Assembly: GCA_016801845.1 (NCBI GenBank)
Contig: CM028915.1
Coordinates: 4,806,501 to 4,870,500, forward strand
From: Polydactylus sextarius
Taxonomy: Eukaryota; Chordata; Actinopteri; Polynemidae
Length of the DNA: 64,000 nucleotides
Direction: 5' to 3'
Shown: positions 36,421 to 48,400 of the stretch, one piece after another
Numbering within the stretch: the stretch's first letter is position 1
How the letters are laid out: each line of letters opens with the position of its first letter
Program-made: the position numbers and the translations under genes
Notes under the pieces: generated by a model
Seen by the model: only the letters and a program-made list of their open reading frames with translations
What the model was told of the DNA's origin: nothing
Databases searched by the model: none

Positions 36421-38409
36421 CTTCAACGTGTTCAGCTCAAGCCTCCATAGGCTGCAATGTACATGTTTTTTTTTTTCTTTCTTTCGTTTTTCCTTCTTCT
36501 CTCCAGCCTCCCCACAACATGCTGAGCTTGCTTCTGCATCTGTTGCCTTCAGCCCCTGCTCGTCTCTCAGGCAACAACAAAGCCCTCAGATCTCTTCAAT
36601 GTTGTCGTGTCAACACACGTAATGATTGTATCATCCCTGTTTCCAGAGGCTGTCATTCACATGGTTCCCGCTAAGAGACATTCTTAAAGGGGAGAGAGGT
36701 GGGTGTGGTGGTGGGGGAAATCGTTCACGGCTCTGTGCAAATGGATGAAAACACACAACAGTGGAGCAGCAGCCCTCATCTCATCCGCGGCTCACATGTT
36801 TGACACTGTTCAGAGGCTTTAAAGACCCTCCTGAGGTAAACACTCACACGGTGGGAAAGAAAGCTGGTGTCTGAGAACAAAGATGAAACCAGCTCTGACA
36901 GCCCGAGCAGCCCTCAACCCCCACGCTGTTTATTTACCCTGCGCTGCTCCTAATGCATGACTTTTTCCGCTGGAAATAAAGATATCAAAATACAAGGCTG
37001 TGCTCCAAAGTGATGCCATGAGGTTTTTTTTTTTTTTTTTTACAGAATCCCAACTTCCAGCTGTAAACGCCTCACTCTCAGCTCTTTAATAACAGAGCCT
37101 GCGCTGTTTCCTGGGTTTAAATCAAAGCAGAAACACTGTGCGTCTGCGTGTTTACACTTGTGTGTGTGAGAGGTGCAGCCCCCCATCCCCCACCTCCCCT
37201 ACTCCCACCTCAATCTGCTGTAAACTGACGTTCAAATAAAACACGGATTGCACAGAAGTGGAAAATGGCTACACAAGTGTTTAGATTTCTTTTTCTCTCT
37301 CTCTTTCTCTGCCACACTACATCAGAGAGAGGAGGTATGAACCTGGTGATGAGATGTATGAATACGAATGCTGTGATTCATCTGCTCTCCTCACCCAGAC
37401 CATGACGGCTCAAACGCTCTCAAGTCTACAGCTGTTCCGCCCTCAAGTCTTCATCAATGTACAGGATGTTACTCAGTAGAAAAATATCCTCCATCCTTGT
37501 TTTTTTTCTTCTTCTGACTATAAACTAGGAGAAGTTGAGCACAGGGATGGAGTGATGTTCAGGCCAAAAGGAACAAGCTTTGCCCATCTGTTCATCTCTC
37601 GGCCCTCTTCTCTTCCACCTCACCTCCCTTGTCTCACTCGTTTAGCCGTGAACGTGGGCCGGCCACCGAGCGCCAGCGGAGAGGAGACGTAGGGTGTGCA
37701 CTGAGGAGCAGATGGGAAATTTCAATGAGCTGGAAAATCCAGAGTAGAGGTGGTGGAGGGCCTCCTCCTGAGGTGGTGCAGGGTGACACTGGTACAACAG
37801 TGCCCCCTGGAGGACGGACACAACTTTGCATCCCTCTCTTTTGTGCAGCAAGCGTTTTAATTGAGTGTATTTTACTGATTTAGGAAGCGAGTTTGTCATC
37901 GGTAAGGATTAAACACTAAATGTTTAGAACGTGTTCAGTGGCTCAGTTGATCCTTAGCTCCTCTGCCCTTGAGTCTGACTTACTCATCGGACATATTGGC
38001 CTGAGTCAGCAGCAGAACAGGCCAAGCAGACAGTGCTGAGGGGAGCTTTCTAGTCTCCAGTGCCCTTCTCACACTGTCCAAAGGCAAGATGCTTAAAACG
38101 CAACATCAACTGTCTGATGCCAGAGCCAAACTATTACTGCAGATCTACATCAGCCTTTGAGTCCAGCTCCTGTTTGCTCAGGTCTTTTTATCCAACTGAA
38201 CCATGCTGGTGCAGAGACCTGCCCAGACTTTTTTTTTTTTAATTCATGTACAACAAAAAGCCAAAAAACAGCAATATTAATACAGAACCACTCATCAAAA
38301 GATACTGGTGCACTAGACTGTAAAAATATATTTGTGTGTAGTACAGCAAAACCAGGGAGCATGTTATAAGAATTCACAAGATGTTCCAAGTACTTACAAT
38401 GGATTTAAT
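36421..38409. other. no gene seen; region downstream of ep400
   Basis: Holds a T18 run at 37024-37041 and pyrimidine-rich stretches. The ORFs at 37629-37899 overlap on both strands and show no family resemblance. The distance to ep400's poly(A) site is under 2 kb. Confidence 0.5.
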
Positions 38410-38474
38410 GAAAAAAGAAAGAAAAAAACAAAGGAAAAAAGATGAATTTGTATATAAAAACAAAACACTTTATT
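38410..38474 (-). terminator. ep400: ep400 polyadenylation site
   Basis: AATAAA on the minus strand at 38474-38469, followed 25-60 nt downstream by a strongly U-rich tract (plus-strand A/G runs at 38410-38445). A second weaker ATTAAA lies at 38409-38404. Confidence 0.75.
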
Positions 38475-39107
38475 ACAATTAGGCTGAAAAACCCAATGAA
38501 AACACAACTACTTTACAAGTACAAATGTTTTTGTTGATATTTACATTTTTTTTTTCCTTTCACATCAATAAAAAAAGACAATTTATGAGAAAACACAAAA
38601 TACTAAAGTACATGTTTACAGTGTATTTGCTGCAATAAAAAACAAATGACTAAAGGAACGTGCATTATTCTCCATTCAGTATCTATAGACAACAAGGGAC
38701 TTAGACATAAAAGGGACTATTTATGAATACACTTATTCTAATGACAGCTCTTTCCCCTATGCAGAATTACCCATAAGCCTCAGCCTCATGTCTGATGAGT
38801 AACATGTGAATCATCACTGTGAAGGCGTGCTGTATCTGTCGTTTGATGGACTTCACAGGTCATGAATCAAACAAAGACCTGATGTAACATGGTTGATTCA
38901 TTAATGCAAAAGAGTGAATTCATCTCACCAGATTTGTGGGCAGAAACGGTAAAACATTAGGTTGTGTTGGAGTATACTCAGGTTAAGAGTAAGGGTTTGT
39001 TATAGTTAAGAATGTGGCCTGATGTCCGTCTGCCCTCAGCTGCTGTGAATGTAACTGTACTGTTACATCTGTAAAATGTTTATAGATAAATTCATTTTTC
39101 CTTTGTC
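38450..39107 (-). other. ep400: ep400 3'UTR
   Basis: AT-rich sequence from the stop codon to the first canonical poly(A) signal. Its left end is an estimate, placed about 20 nt past the AATAAA. I see no coding exon in it. Confidence 0.75.
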
Positions 39108-39422
39108 CTAGCTGCTCCCTCCGCTGGGCTTGGCAGGGGTTTTGGCCCTGATGCCGCCCTGCCGAGCCTGACCCTTGGTGGCCTGTTGGGGCTGAGCGGT
39201 CTGCTGCACCGGGGACTCGGTGGCGGAGGGTGCTGCTGGTTGCTGGGCGGGGCTGTGGGGCGGAGGCGTCTGGATCTGAGGAGAGGCGGCTGCAGTCACC
39301 ACCTGCTGCTGGATGATCTTCTGCTGGACCACCTGGGCTGTCGCCGTCCCAGCAGGAATCATCTGCACCTGAGCAGGAGCTGACGTGGCCGCCTGCGTCA
39401 GAGTCTGAGCCTGCGCCTGGAT
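39108..39422 (-). CDS. ep400: ep400 terminal coding exon 54 (residues 3046-3149, stop TAG)
   Basis: Encodes IQAQAQTLTQAATSAPAQVQ, then MIPAGTATAQVVQQKIIQQQ and a Pro-rich stretch. It ends RAKTPAKPSGGSS followed by TAG at 39110-39108. MIPAxTATAQVVQQKxIQQQ and the LKTPTKP-like end are typical of EP400. Confidence 0.96.
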   Translation of the reverse strand: MQAQAQTLTQAATSAPAQVQMIPAGTATAQVVQQKIIQQQVVTAAASPQIQTPPPHSPAQQPAAPSATESPVQQTAQPQQATKGQARQGGIRAKTPAKPSGGSS

Positions 39423-42400
39423 CTGACAACAAACAACACAAACAAAAGATTGAATTCTGGTCTCAGGGGATTCATGGTAAATGTTTCAGTATATTTAAAA
39501 TATTTGTTGTGCTTTATCAAAGGGCACACAAAGCTCTTAATGTATCATAAAAATCTCTCATAATCCTTTAAGCAGGTAGTTCCATCGTGATGCTTAATCT
39601 TAAGCCTGAAGTATAAAGACTGTACCTAAGAGTGTGAGACTTATGAGGGGTTGAAGTGGATGACATGACAGGGACAGAGTTAAGTACTTATTCAAACGTA
39701 ATATCGAAGTTACCATTAGGAGCAACACTCAGCCTAAAACCCTACCTGCTGAGGAGAAGACACGATGTGCTGAATATTGGCCACAGTGGGTGACTGCTGG
39801 ACTATTTGTTGAACCTTAGCCACCTGATGAGAGAGGTTAACAAGAAAATCACATATAAATAAATAAAGTCCATTTTTTATCTGTAAATATTTTCTTTGTG
39901 ATAGTGACCGCCTCCGATGACGTACCTGGATTTGTTGGGCTCCAGTGGTTTTCTGAGCAGGAGTGAGGGACGTGGTAAAGAACTGGGTTTTGATTCCTTG
40001 TTGGAGTTGGGGGGTGGTGGCGTAGGTCACCTTCTGCTGCGCCTGCTGGGCCGGCTGTGCCGCCTGCACCGTCACCTGCTGGGTGCCGATCTGAGGAAAA
40101 TTACAAAAGTGAGCGCCTCAAATCACTTCAAATCTTAGATGTGATAATCATTTCTCAAGCACTAATATACATGTAGTTTAACTCGCTGATACTGTGAGTG
40201 TGCACACTGAATCTGATAATCAGTTGTTAACATGAAAATCCTGCTTGAGTCAGCATGTTTACCTTCTGCTGTACTGTGGCCTGCGCTTGCTGCGGCTGCC
40301 CAGCTTTTTGCTGGGCTGCAGCCTGAACTGCCGCCTGCTGCTGCTGCTGCTTCTTCATCTGAAGCAGCTGCTGGACCTGCATTGGTTGGAAGGACGGCGT
40401 CAGCACAGGTCCACCTGACAGAGAGGAGAGAGGATGACACATTGGACTTTTAGGATAGTGATGACAGCATATTTTGTCGTCAGTGTTTGTCCGACACAGA
40501 TTAGAGGTACCGACAGCATTCATCACATGCCGTCAAAGAGATCCAGTAAGAGTTGAAACACACCTGTTTTCTGGGCCTGACCGATAGCCACACTGATGCC
40601 TGCTACGGTGACTGGCAGAGTAGTGACGCCAGCCGACGAGACCACAGCTGGTACAGAGACCACAGGAGGCTTGGTGAGGGTCACCTGGGCTGTCTGACCT
40701 GCTTGAGCCTGAATCTGGCCCTGAGTGGGCACCCGAGTCTGTGAAGGGAAATGAACAGAAGATGGTGAGGACATGGACATATAGAGAACAATGTTATTTG
40801 CTGAACCACTGAGCACAGTGGACAAAAATACACAATGTCTGCCTTCAACACACCACTTCCCCCCTCATTTCCTCTGATATTGTTATTACGAACAATAACG
40901 TTGTAAAATTACGCAAACGTTACTCTGTTACTTCCACTGCTACTTCCCCGTGTTGCTATATCTGTATTTCTGTGTAATAAACAGATCATTTTCACAATCT
41001 TACCAGTCTGGCCACCTGCAGGTTAGCCACGGTGGTGCCAGTCAGCACAGCTCCAGGTCTGGTTGCTGCTACAGCTGCCAGCTGAGGATTGGTTTGGGCG
41101 GTCTGAGCTGGCTGCACCTGTGTGGCCTGCTGGGCCCCTGCAGCCTGTTGACCCTGGGCTGCGGCTGCAACCGCTGCAGCGACCTGCTGCTGCTGTTGCT
41201 GCAGCTGCAACTTATGCTTCTGCATCTTCAGCAACTCCTAGAAAGACACACATTACTAGTTAAAGAAGGATTGAAGTTAAGACTGTATGTTCTTAAGAGT
41301 AAACATGAAAACCTCTCATCAATATCAACAGTTGTTGCACTTTGTGTAGCAGTAGTGCAAAGATGGTTCTGGTTATGTACCTGAGGTTTGCCCACAGCTT
41401 TGATCTGCGGAGAAGCAGCCTGCTGTTGCTGCTGTTGGTGCTGCAGCTGTTGTTGTCTGAGCATCTGTAAGTGAGCTGGGGTGAGCTGGGGCTTTCCTTG
41501 CAGTTGCATACCTGTGGCTGAACAGAGGACAGGAGATAAGTCAGATGTGTAAAACTGTATTAATAGACTGTGGGAGAGAAACCTGTGTTCACTTTCACTA
41601 CCTTGCGTAACCTGAGTGACCAGTGGGCGAGTCTGTGACTGCACTGGGCTCAGGGTGGTAGAAACTACAGCAGATGCTGTCACTGGGGTGACAGCGCGAA
41701 CATTCTGCCCTGTAGCTATGGCGACCACTTCAGCAGGGGCAGGAGCAGCGGTGACGGGTCTCTGCTGTGCGTGGACAACCTGTGCTCCAGCTGCACCAGC
41801 AGGCTGGACGACAACAACAAACAATGAACAAAGGCCTCAACACTTCTATGATCACTTTGTCTGCAGGTTGTAGTGGCCGTGCATTCTGCTTCACAACATT
41901 TTAAAGGCTATTTGTGTCATGAATTCCTGTTAGTCAGTGGCTGAGTTCAGCCAGGGCAGCAGTGATAAATGAACGTGACTCACAGACAGGGTGTTTGGTA
42001 TGACTGGAGATGCCAGGCGTTTGTTGGCCTGGAAGGGACTTGGAGGAACACCAGCGACTGTATTCACGATCACATTCCCCCCTACAGTGGCTGGGATGAA
42101 GACAGAGAAGAGATTTAACCATTGGAGCTCCGACAGCTCTGCAATGTGAACCATGTGAGTGTCAACATACCAGCCTGGATAGTTGTGCCTACAGTGGCAT
42201 TTTTTATGGCTCCAGCCTAAAAAAAAAAAAAAAAAAAGAAATGAAGTGTGGGTTTAACAGCCGAGATTGGTTAAAGTGGCTTCTCATTTCAGAAATATAT
42301 TGTTGAGGGATGTATGTTTTGATGCTCACCAGAACAGCTGCATTAGGCACAGCAGCAGCTCCTGTCACTGCAGCAGCCTGAGGAACCTGAGCCTGGGTCT

Positions 42401-45400
42401 GTCCAGCGGCAGGAGTCTGGGCCTGGCCGGGGGCAGCCTGAGCCTGGGGAGCTCCGGTCTGCTGCTGCTGGGCCAACTGCTGAGCCTTCTGCTGCTCTGC
42501 AAGGGCCTGCACGCACACAATCAAACAAGTTCAAGTATGTCACTTAAAAAAGCACTTTTGGATCTGATAGTGATCAAACACAAAGCAGGTGCTCCACATT
42601 TAGCTTTCAACTGACACCAGTGAAGAACTGGGTCACGTATTGTTTTTAATCCTCAGTCTTGCTTTTGACTTTTATACTTTAAAAGCAATCTACTCCTGTG
42701 ACCCTGGACACTATGTCAACACACACACACACACAGCGCATACCAGCATATTTGTCCTCAAATGGAATAGTAACAATGTTGAAAAAGATAGGCAAATATG
42801 TCATGGTGTAACACAAGTATGCAGGTTGTCACAAAGTCAAGACTACAATGGCTGATTTCTCCGATTAGCTGTTTAAAAGTTCAAACCAAATGCTATCTGT
42901 TTGTTTAAGGCCTGCATTTCCTCCAAGCACGGCATACTGAATACTTTAACTTTTTTTTTTTTTTTTTTTCACCCATTGCAGACAAGCACCTTTTTCTCCT
43001 TGGCAATCCTTTCAGCACGTTGAGATGCCACCTGTATAGGAGGTAGGGGCTTGTCGTAGCTGATCCCACTGAAAAATAAAGAAGAAAAATATCCACGGAT
43101 TATCTTTGTTTCTAGATTTAAATACTGCTGAAGTGGCAACAGCCCAGAAATGGCAACCTTAAATTTACCTTTCTGCCAAGACTGATGCATGTTTGGGATT
43201 CTTCTGGAATGGGTTCATGCCGAGCCTGTAAACATTGCAAATTAAATAAATGCATCAGAAATTCATTTCACATTTTTTTGTTGAGATAGAAAATAGTTGT
43301 TTGAAATGTATAGGGGTTTCTTGGTTTCCATCAATCAGGCGTTGGCACTTGTTACTTCCTTGGAAAAACACAGTGACTTGTTCAACTTGAGTTCAACAAA
43401 AGTTTACGTTATACTCAGTAACTCAACCACTGCTATGTCTGTTGACACATTCATGATTTGCATTACAGCGTCATGAAAATATCTTTTTAGTTGTTAATCT
43501 TGTGTTTTGGCGTCGGCTCTTTGATGAGACCAGCGCATCCTTTGTAAACAGTCAATCACAAATGCTTACAGAGGTTTGATTGGTGGACTCCTCTTGCTGG
43601 CGATGATCTTCATGAGTTCAAAGCGGCTGTTGTAGAGCTGAATCTGAGTGGAGTTGTCATCCTGCGTGTATATCTGGCAGGTCCTTAGAGGACGACTGTT
43701 CTTGGACTGAACACAGAAAAACACAGAACAAAAGTGAGGCCAGGAACTTAAAGCAAAGAAACATTCATCAAACACATACACCAGGAGAGGGTTTAGGTTT
43801 ATACCTTGTATATGCTCTTGGTTTTTTTCTTGGGGTTTGCCTCATAAACCAACTGAAAAAGGTTAGAGAACTGGTTTAGACAAACAAGTACAAGGTGAGT
43901 AAGCCAGTTCCACAGCAGAGAAAGAGGATCCTGTGTTTATTACCTTGCCCTCCTCTCTGGGAATGATGACATTTTCATAGCGGTTGCGACACTGTTTGGG
44001 CGAGCGGTAGATGCGGCTGCAGGAGTTCACCACATCGCTGACCAGATCCCAGTTAGGAGTGTGGGCAGGAGACACGATTGTCAAGTTCAGCGGCAACTCC
44101 AGCAGCTGCTTTACAGCCTGTCAAAAGACATAAGTGACATTTGAAAGCTGAATTTGGCACAACTTCCCCAAGTGACATGCAGCTCAGTCCATTTATTAAT
44201 CTCCGTCTATACACAATGGAGGGAAGAGTGAAGTACCTGAAGCAGAGCCCAGTCTTCACTGATGAGCCATTCTGGGTTGTCCTGGCCGGCCTCCATGGCA
44301 GGTTTAACCAGCGAGGGCAAGGGTTTGGCAAAAGGTGCCTGCTGCTTGAGGGAGAAGTTCTTTTTCTGGTCTTTGCCCTCACGGCGAACTTTGAGCATGC
44401 TGGCCTTTTCGAAAAGTGAGCGCGGAGGAATGACCGTCTCACCGTGGCCCTTCTTCTTCTTTCTGGCTGCTGCTGGAAAAACACAGCCAGGTAAGGACAG
44501 TGATACCAAACAAACATCATGTATCTGCTCTATTTCCCTTAAAATACACAATGACTCCATAATTTATAACATTAGTTCCTTGTGTGATAGTAAACTGCAA
44601 CTCAATCTGTAAATAGAGCCAATGTAAGACTGCTACAACAGAGTTAATGCAATGTGTAATGACAGATCTCTTCTCACCTGAAGGATCCATTTTGAGTCTC
44701 TTGTGCTCTTTGCGGATGTAGATAGGAGGCAGTTTGGACTCTGGCATCGGGGTGGTGTCATACATCAGCATCATTACAGAGTCGATGTAAATGTCATTGT
44801 CGTCCTGCGGTGGTGTTGGTGGAGTCCAAAGCTGCATTGGGGGGAAAAAAAAAAAATCAAGTGAGAAAATGGACAGAAGTCGGAGCAGGATATGAGAAGT
44901 GCCTCACACTAGTTCTTACCGGCATGATTTCCGTGTGACCATCTTCTGCATCAAACACATACTCCTGTTGAAATGCAGAGAAAAGGTTTATGTCAACAAC
45001 AGAGCAACAGTCCATGAACCACTTAATGTTTGATTAGCAGAGGTCACAGCAGCCACCCACCATGTTGTAGGCATCCTCTCTGGTGTAGGTGAAGAGGTCT
45101 TCATCTCCCTCCATTATCTGGCGCTCATCCTCCTCCTCCTTCAGCTTCTGCAGCTGCTGCAGCTCCCAGCCTCTCTTAGAGCACTCCAGCTGCTCCTAAG
45201 GAAAACAAACAAAACCTGCATCAATGACATTTTCAAAGAGCAAATGTTCGACTGAAATCTCAACATCAGAAGAATGAAATCAATTCATTGATGGCTAATT
45301 TTGCTTCTATGTTTCAGGAAATCTGTAAATATTAATCAAAAGTTGACAGTTTAAGTTACCTTGAGAGCAGTTTCGTCATCACTGATGTGGAGGTACTCCA

Positions 45401-48400
45401 GGTAATGGAGAGCATATCTTTCGATTGGTGTGAGCTGTTTGAGGGATAAGTACACATAAACTTAGTGAGCAGTCCAATTTATTCTAACTTTTTTGTTCTT
45501 TTTTTGTTCCCTCAAGTTCACAAACTATAAATTATATAAAAAAATAAAGCTACCTGTTCCATGACTGCATTTAGCTCCTCTATCTGAGCAGGCTCCTCTT
45601 GTCTCTCAGTCTCCTGGTTGTCTTCTGCTGACTCTTTGTCCTTTATCTCCACCTTCCCCTCATCTTGCTGTTGCTGCTGCTCTTCCTCCTCTGTTAGAGC
45701 ATCCAGGTTTATGCTGTGGAGAGCCTGGATGTAGGGTCGGGCCACTCTGGGAGAAATAGCTTCAGATGCTGACGGCTCCTGATGAAGGACTACAAACTCC
45801 TCCACCTTCTCCCCTGAGCCTGCCTCCACCTCAAACAGATCCTGGATCGTCCGCTAGAAATGAAACACAATAATAACATATAATAACTGGTCTTGATCTA
45901 ACTTCTCATGACTTTACTGATTCATGAAGAAAAGCTTACTTGTGTAAGGAAAGCCAAGGTGTAGTCAGTGCCTTGGGCAGCCACCTCCCTTATCAGATCC
46001 TTGGTGCCGTTCTTTAGCAACTTCTCTTCTATAGAGTTTCCACTCTCCAGCCTGGGCAACATACAAAAAGCTTTCAGGATTAATATCTGTGAAGTCATTT
46101 TTATTACCAGTTGCATGCTGAAAATACGCACAAAAGATACTGAAAGGAAAGTATTAATACACTAAAACAGTAAATCAGATCAGGCTGTATTAATAACCTA
46201 TTAATATCACCTGTATATATGGATATCTTTGGAACGTCCTATTTTGTCACACCACTCCTGAGTGCGGGCGTCCATGCTGGGATTAAGGTCTGTGTCGTAA
46301 AAGATGATGGTGTCTGCATCAAACACTGTCCCGACGGCAGCGCAGCAGCGGTTGGTCAGGATGGTGCAGAACACCTGCCTGTTCCTGTTAAACTTCTTCA
46401 TATTCTCCTGCAGGGACATAAAACCAAGCACGTGAACAGACCGGAACAAAGGGCAAGAAATGCATTTCTTCACTTATCTCAGGAGTTTGTGGTTTATAAC
46501 TACAAACTTTGGTTTTAATCCCCCCCCTTAATATTACAATTGCATTATCTTCATTTATATCTATCGGTTTAATTCCCCAAAGGCTCATTAAAGTTTCATC
46601 TTTTTTTTTTTAAATCCATTTTAACTGCTCCTGCCAATTAGCCATCTGCAGTCTTATTTTCATACTGCAAACCAGGTCTAATTAACTGCCCCAGAAACAA
46701 GAGGGATAATATAATGGACAATAAAGGACATGAAACCAGGAAGGAGCATGTAGAATTTCAACCTGAAAGATCTACCACAGTAGGAGCACTTACACTTTAA
46801 AAAAAAAAAAAAAAAAATTTGCAGCACTGACTAGATTTAACCCTGAGTCCAGACTAACTAATGTCTGCATCTCTTTAGACCTCGCATGGAACAAAGTCCA
46901 GCAAGGAGGGAAGAGAGCAAGATAGTCTGTCCCCTTGTTGAGCCAGAACTCTGCACTGACACTGGGAGGTCCCAGTGTGAGACAGGGAGGCACACAAAGG
47001 TATCAACGCTGTTCAGTGCAAATGCTCAAGGTTCTTTGATTTTATCATTATTAGCTATGGCTCGTATTACATGAGTCATTCCCAGAGTTAAATGGCACAT
47101 TTTTGATGTTGGTAACACTGATTTAATTTTAGACGGATGTTATGTTAAGTACGACTTGCCAGAACCAATTTAAATGGTAATGTTGTACCTGTCGTTCGTC
47201 AGGAGTGAAGCTTTCATCGAGTCGCACATAAGTGAGCTGCCTGTAATCTAGGAAGGCTTCAAGGATGTCGAGCATCTTCACCATCTGTGTAAAGATGAGG
47301 ACACGGCGGCTCTCTGACCGAAGCTTCTGCAGCAGAATGGCAAGAGCTTCCAGTTTACCTTTGAAAAGAAAAACATCAATAGTTATTCATCTTGGCATAG
47401 ACAAATGTTTCAGTTTGTGGTGTTCCAGCAAGACTTAACCCAGCTGCAGACGTTTATTTTAGTCGTATACCAACTGCAACTAAGTTTTCTACACTCGCAA
47501 TTTAACAGGTGCGTTTTGTTCTGTAACCCCAGAAGATTTAAGTCGCGTACAGTTGTGTACATTCTTCTCTGTCTGAAAAAGGAATAACATTTTAAATGTG
47601 GGTTTGAAAAAAAAGCAGTGCCTTTCTTATATACACAGCAAAGCTGTTATTTGGCAATTATGTTGTAGTTCTTCGTACATCTATTTAATGGAAAAAAAAA
47701 ACTGAGCTGAGCTAACCTGAGTCCATCTGCATTAGCTGCAGGTCAGGACAACTGGAGAGACGCCTGGAAGCCAAGTGGTGGATGTCGGCAGAATGAGGAG
47801 CGGAAGCTTCTTGTAGCCGATAGCGAAGAGACTTCTGTTCAAGGCTGTAGGGAACCGGTGGATTGGCTGCATACAGGTTAGGAGAGGGTGCTACAGCTGG
47901 AGGCACCACACATACCAGCCTGGAGGATGACAACAGTAGTCAACATTAATGGATGAACATGTGTATATCAGTCAATAAATGGATCAAAAATGTATGGAAT
48001 TACATTGTGATAAAACTCAGAAGTTTTCTTTACAACATTATGGTAGAGTATAGAATAGTACTTCTTTTTGATACTGCAATAAACAATTTTATCAGACACC
48101 TTTAACAGTGTGGCTAATGAGTGACATGTAACCACTATGCATGAATTCAAAAGGTATTTCTGGTGGTTTCAATCAACATGTAATATAAAAGAAAAGTGGT
48201 CTGTGATAGTGAGTGGAAGTACCTCTTGATAAGGCTGTTGGCAGCCTCCAGACGGTCCTCCACAGACAGCAGAGTGGACTGCAAAGTAGAAGTGGTGGCC
48301 ACGCATGTTCTCTGAGCCCTGAGGCAGCTCTCTCTACCCACCCACCTCCAACCTCCAGCAGTCAAAGCAGAGTGACCGGGCTCTGAGCTCAAAGTGCACG

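Noticed and set aside
37629..37899. Overlapping ORFs on both strands, up to 85 residues
   Set aside because: Neither shows a family pattern, good splice sites or a start context; openness on both strands suggests composition bias.
44053..44520. 155-residue minus-strand ORF over ep400 exon 38
   Set aside because: It is in the wrong frame; the correct frame gives the conserved SANT sequence.
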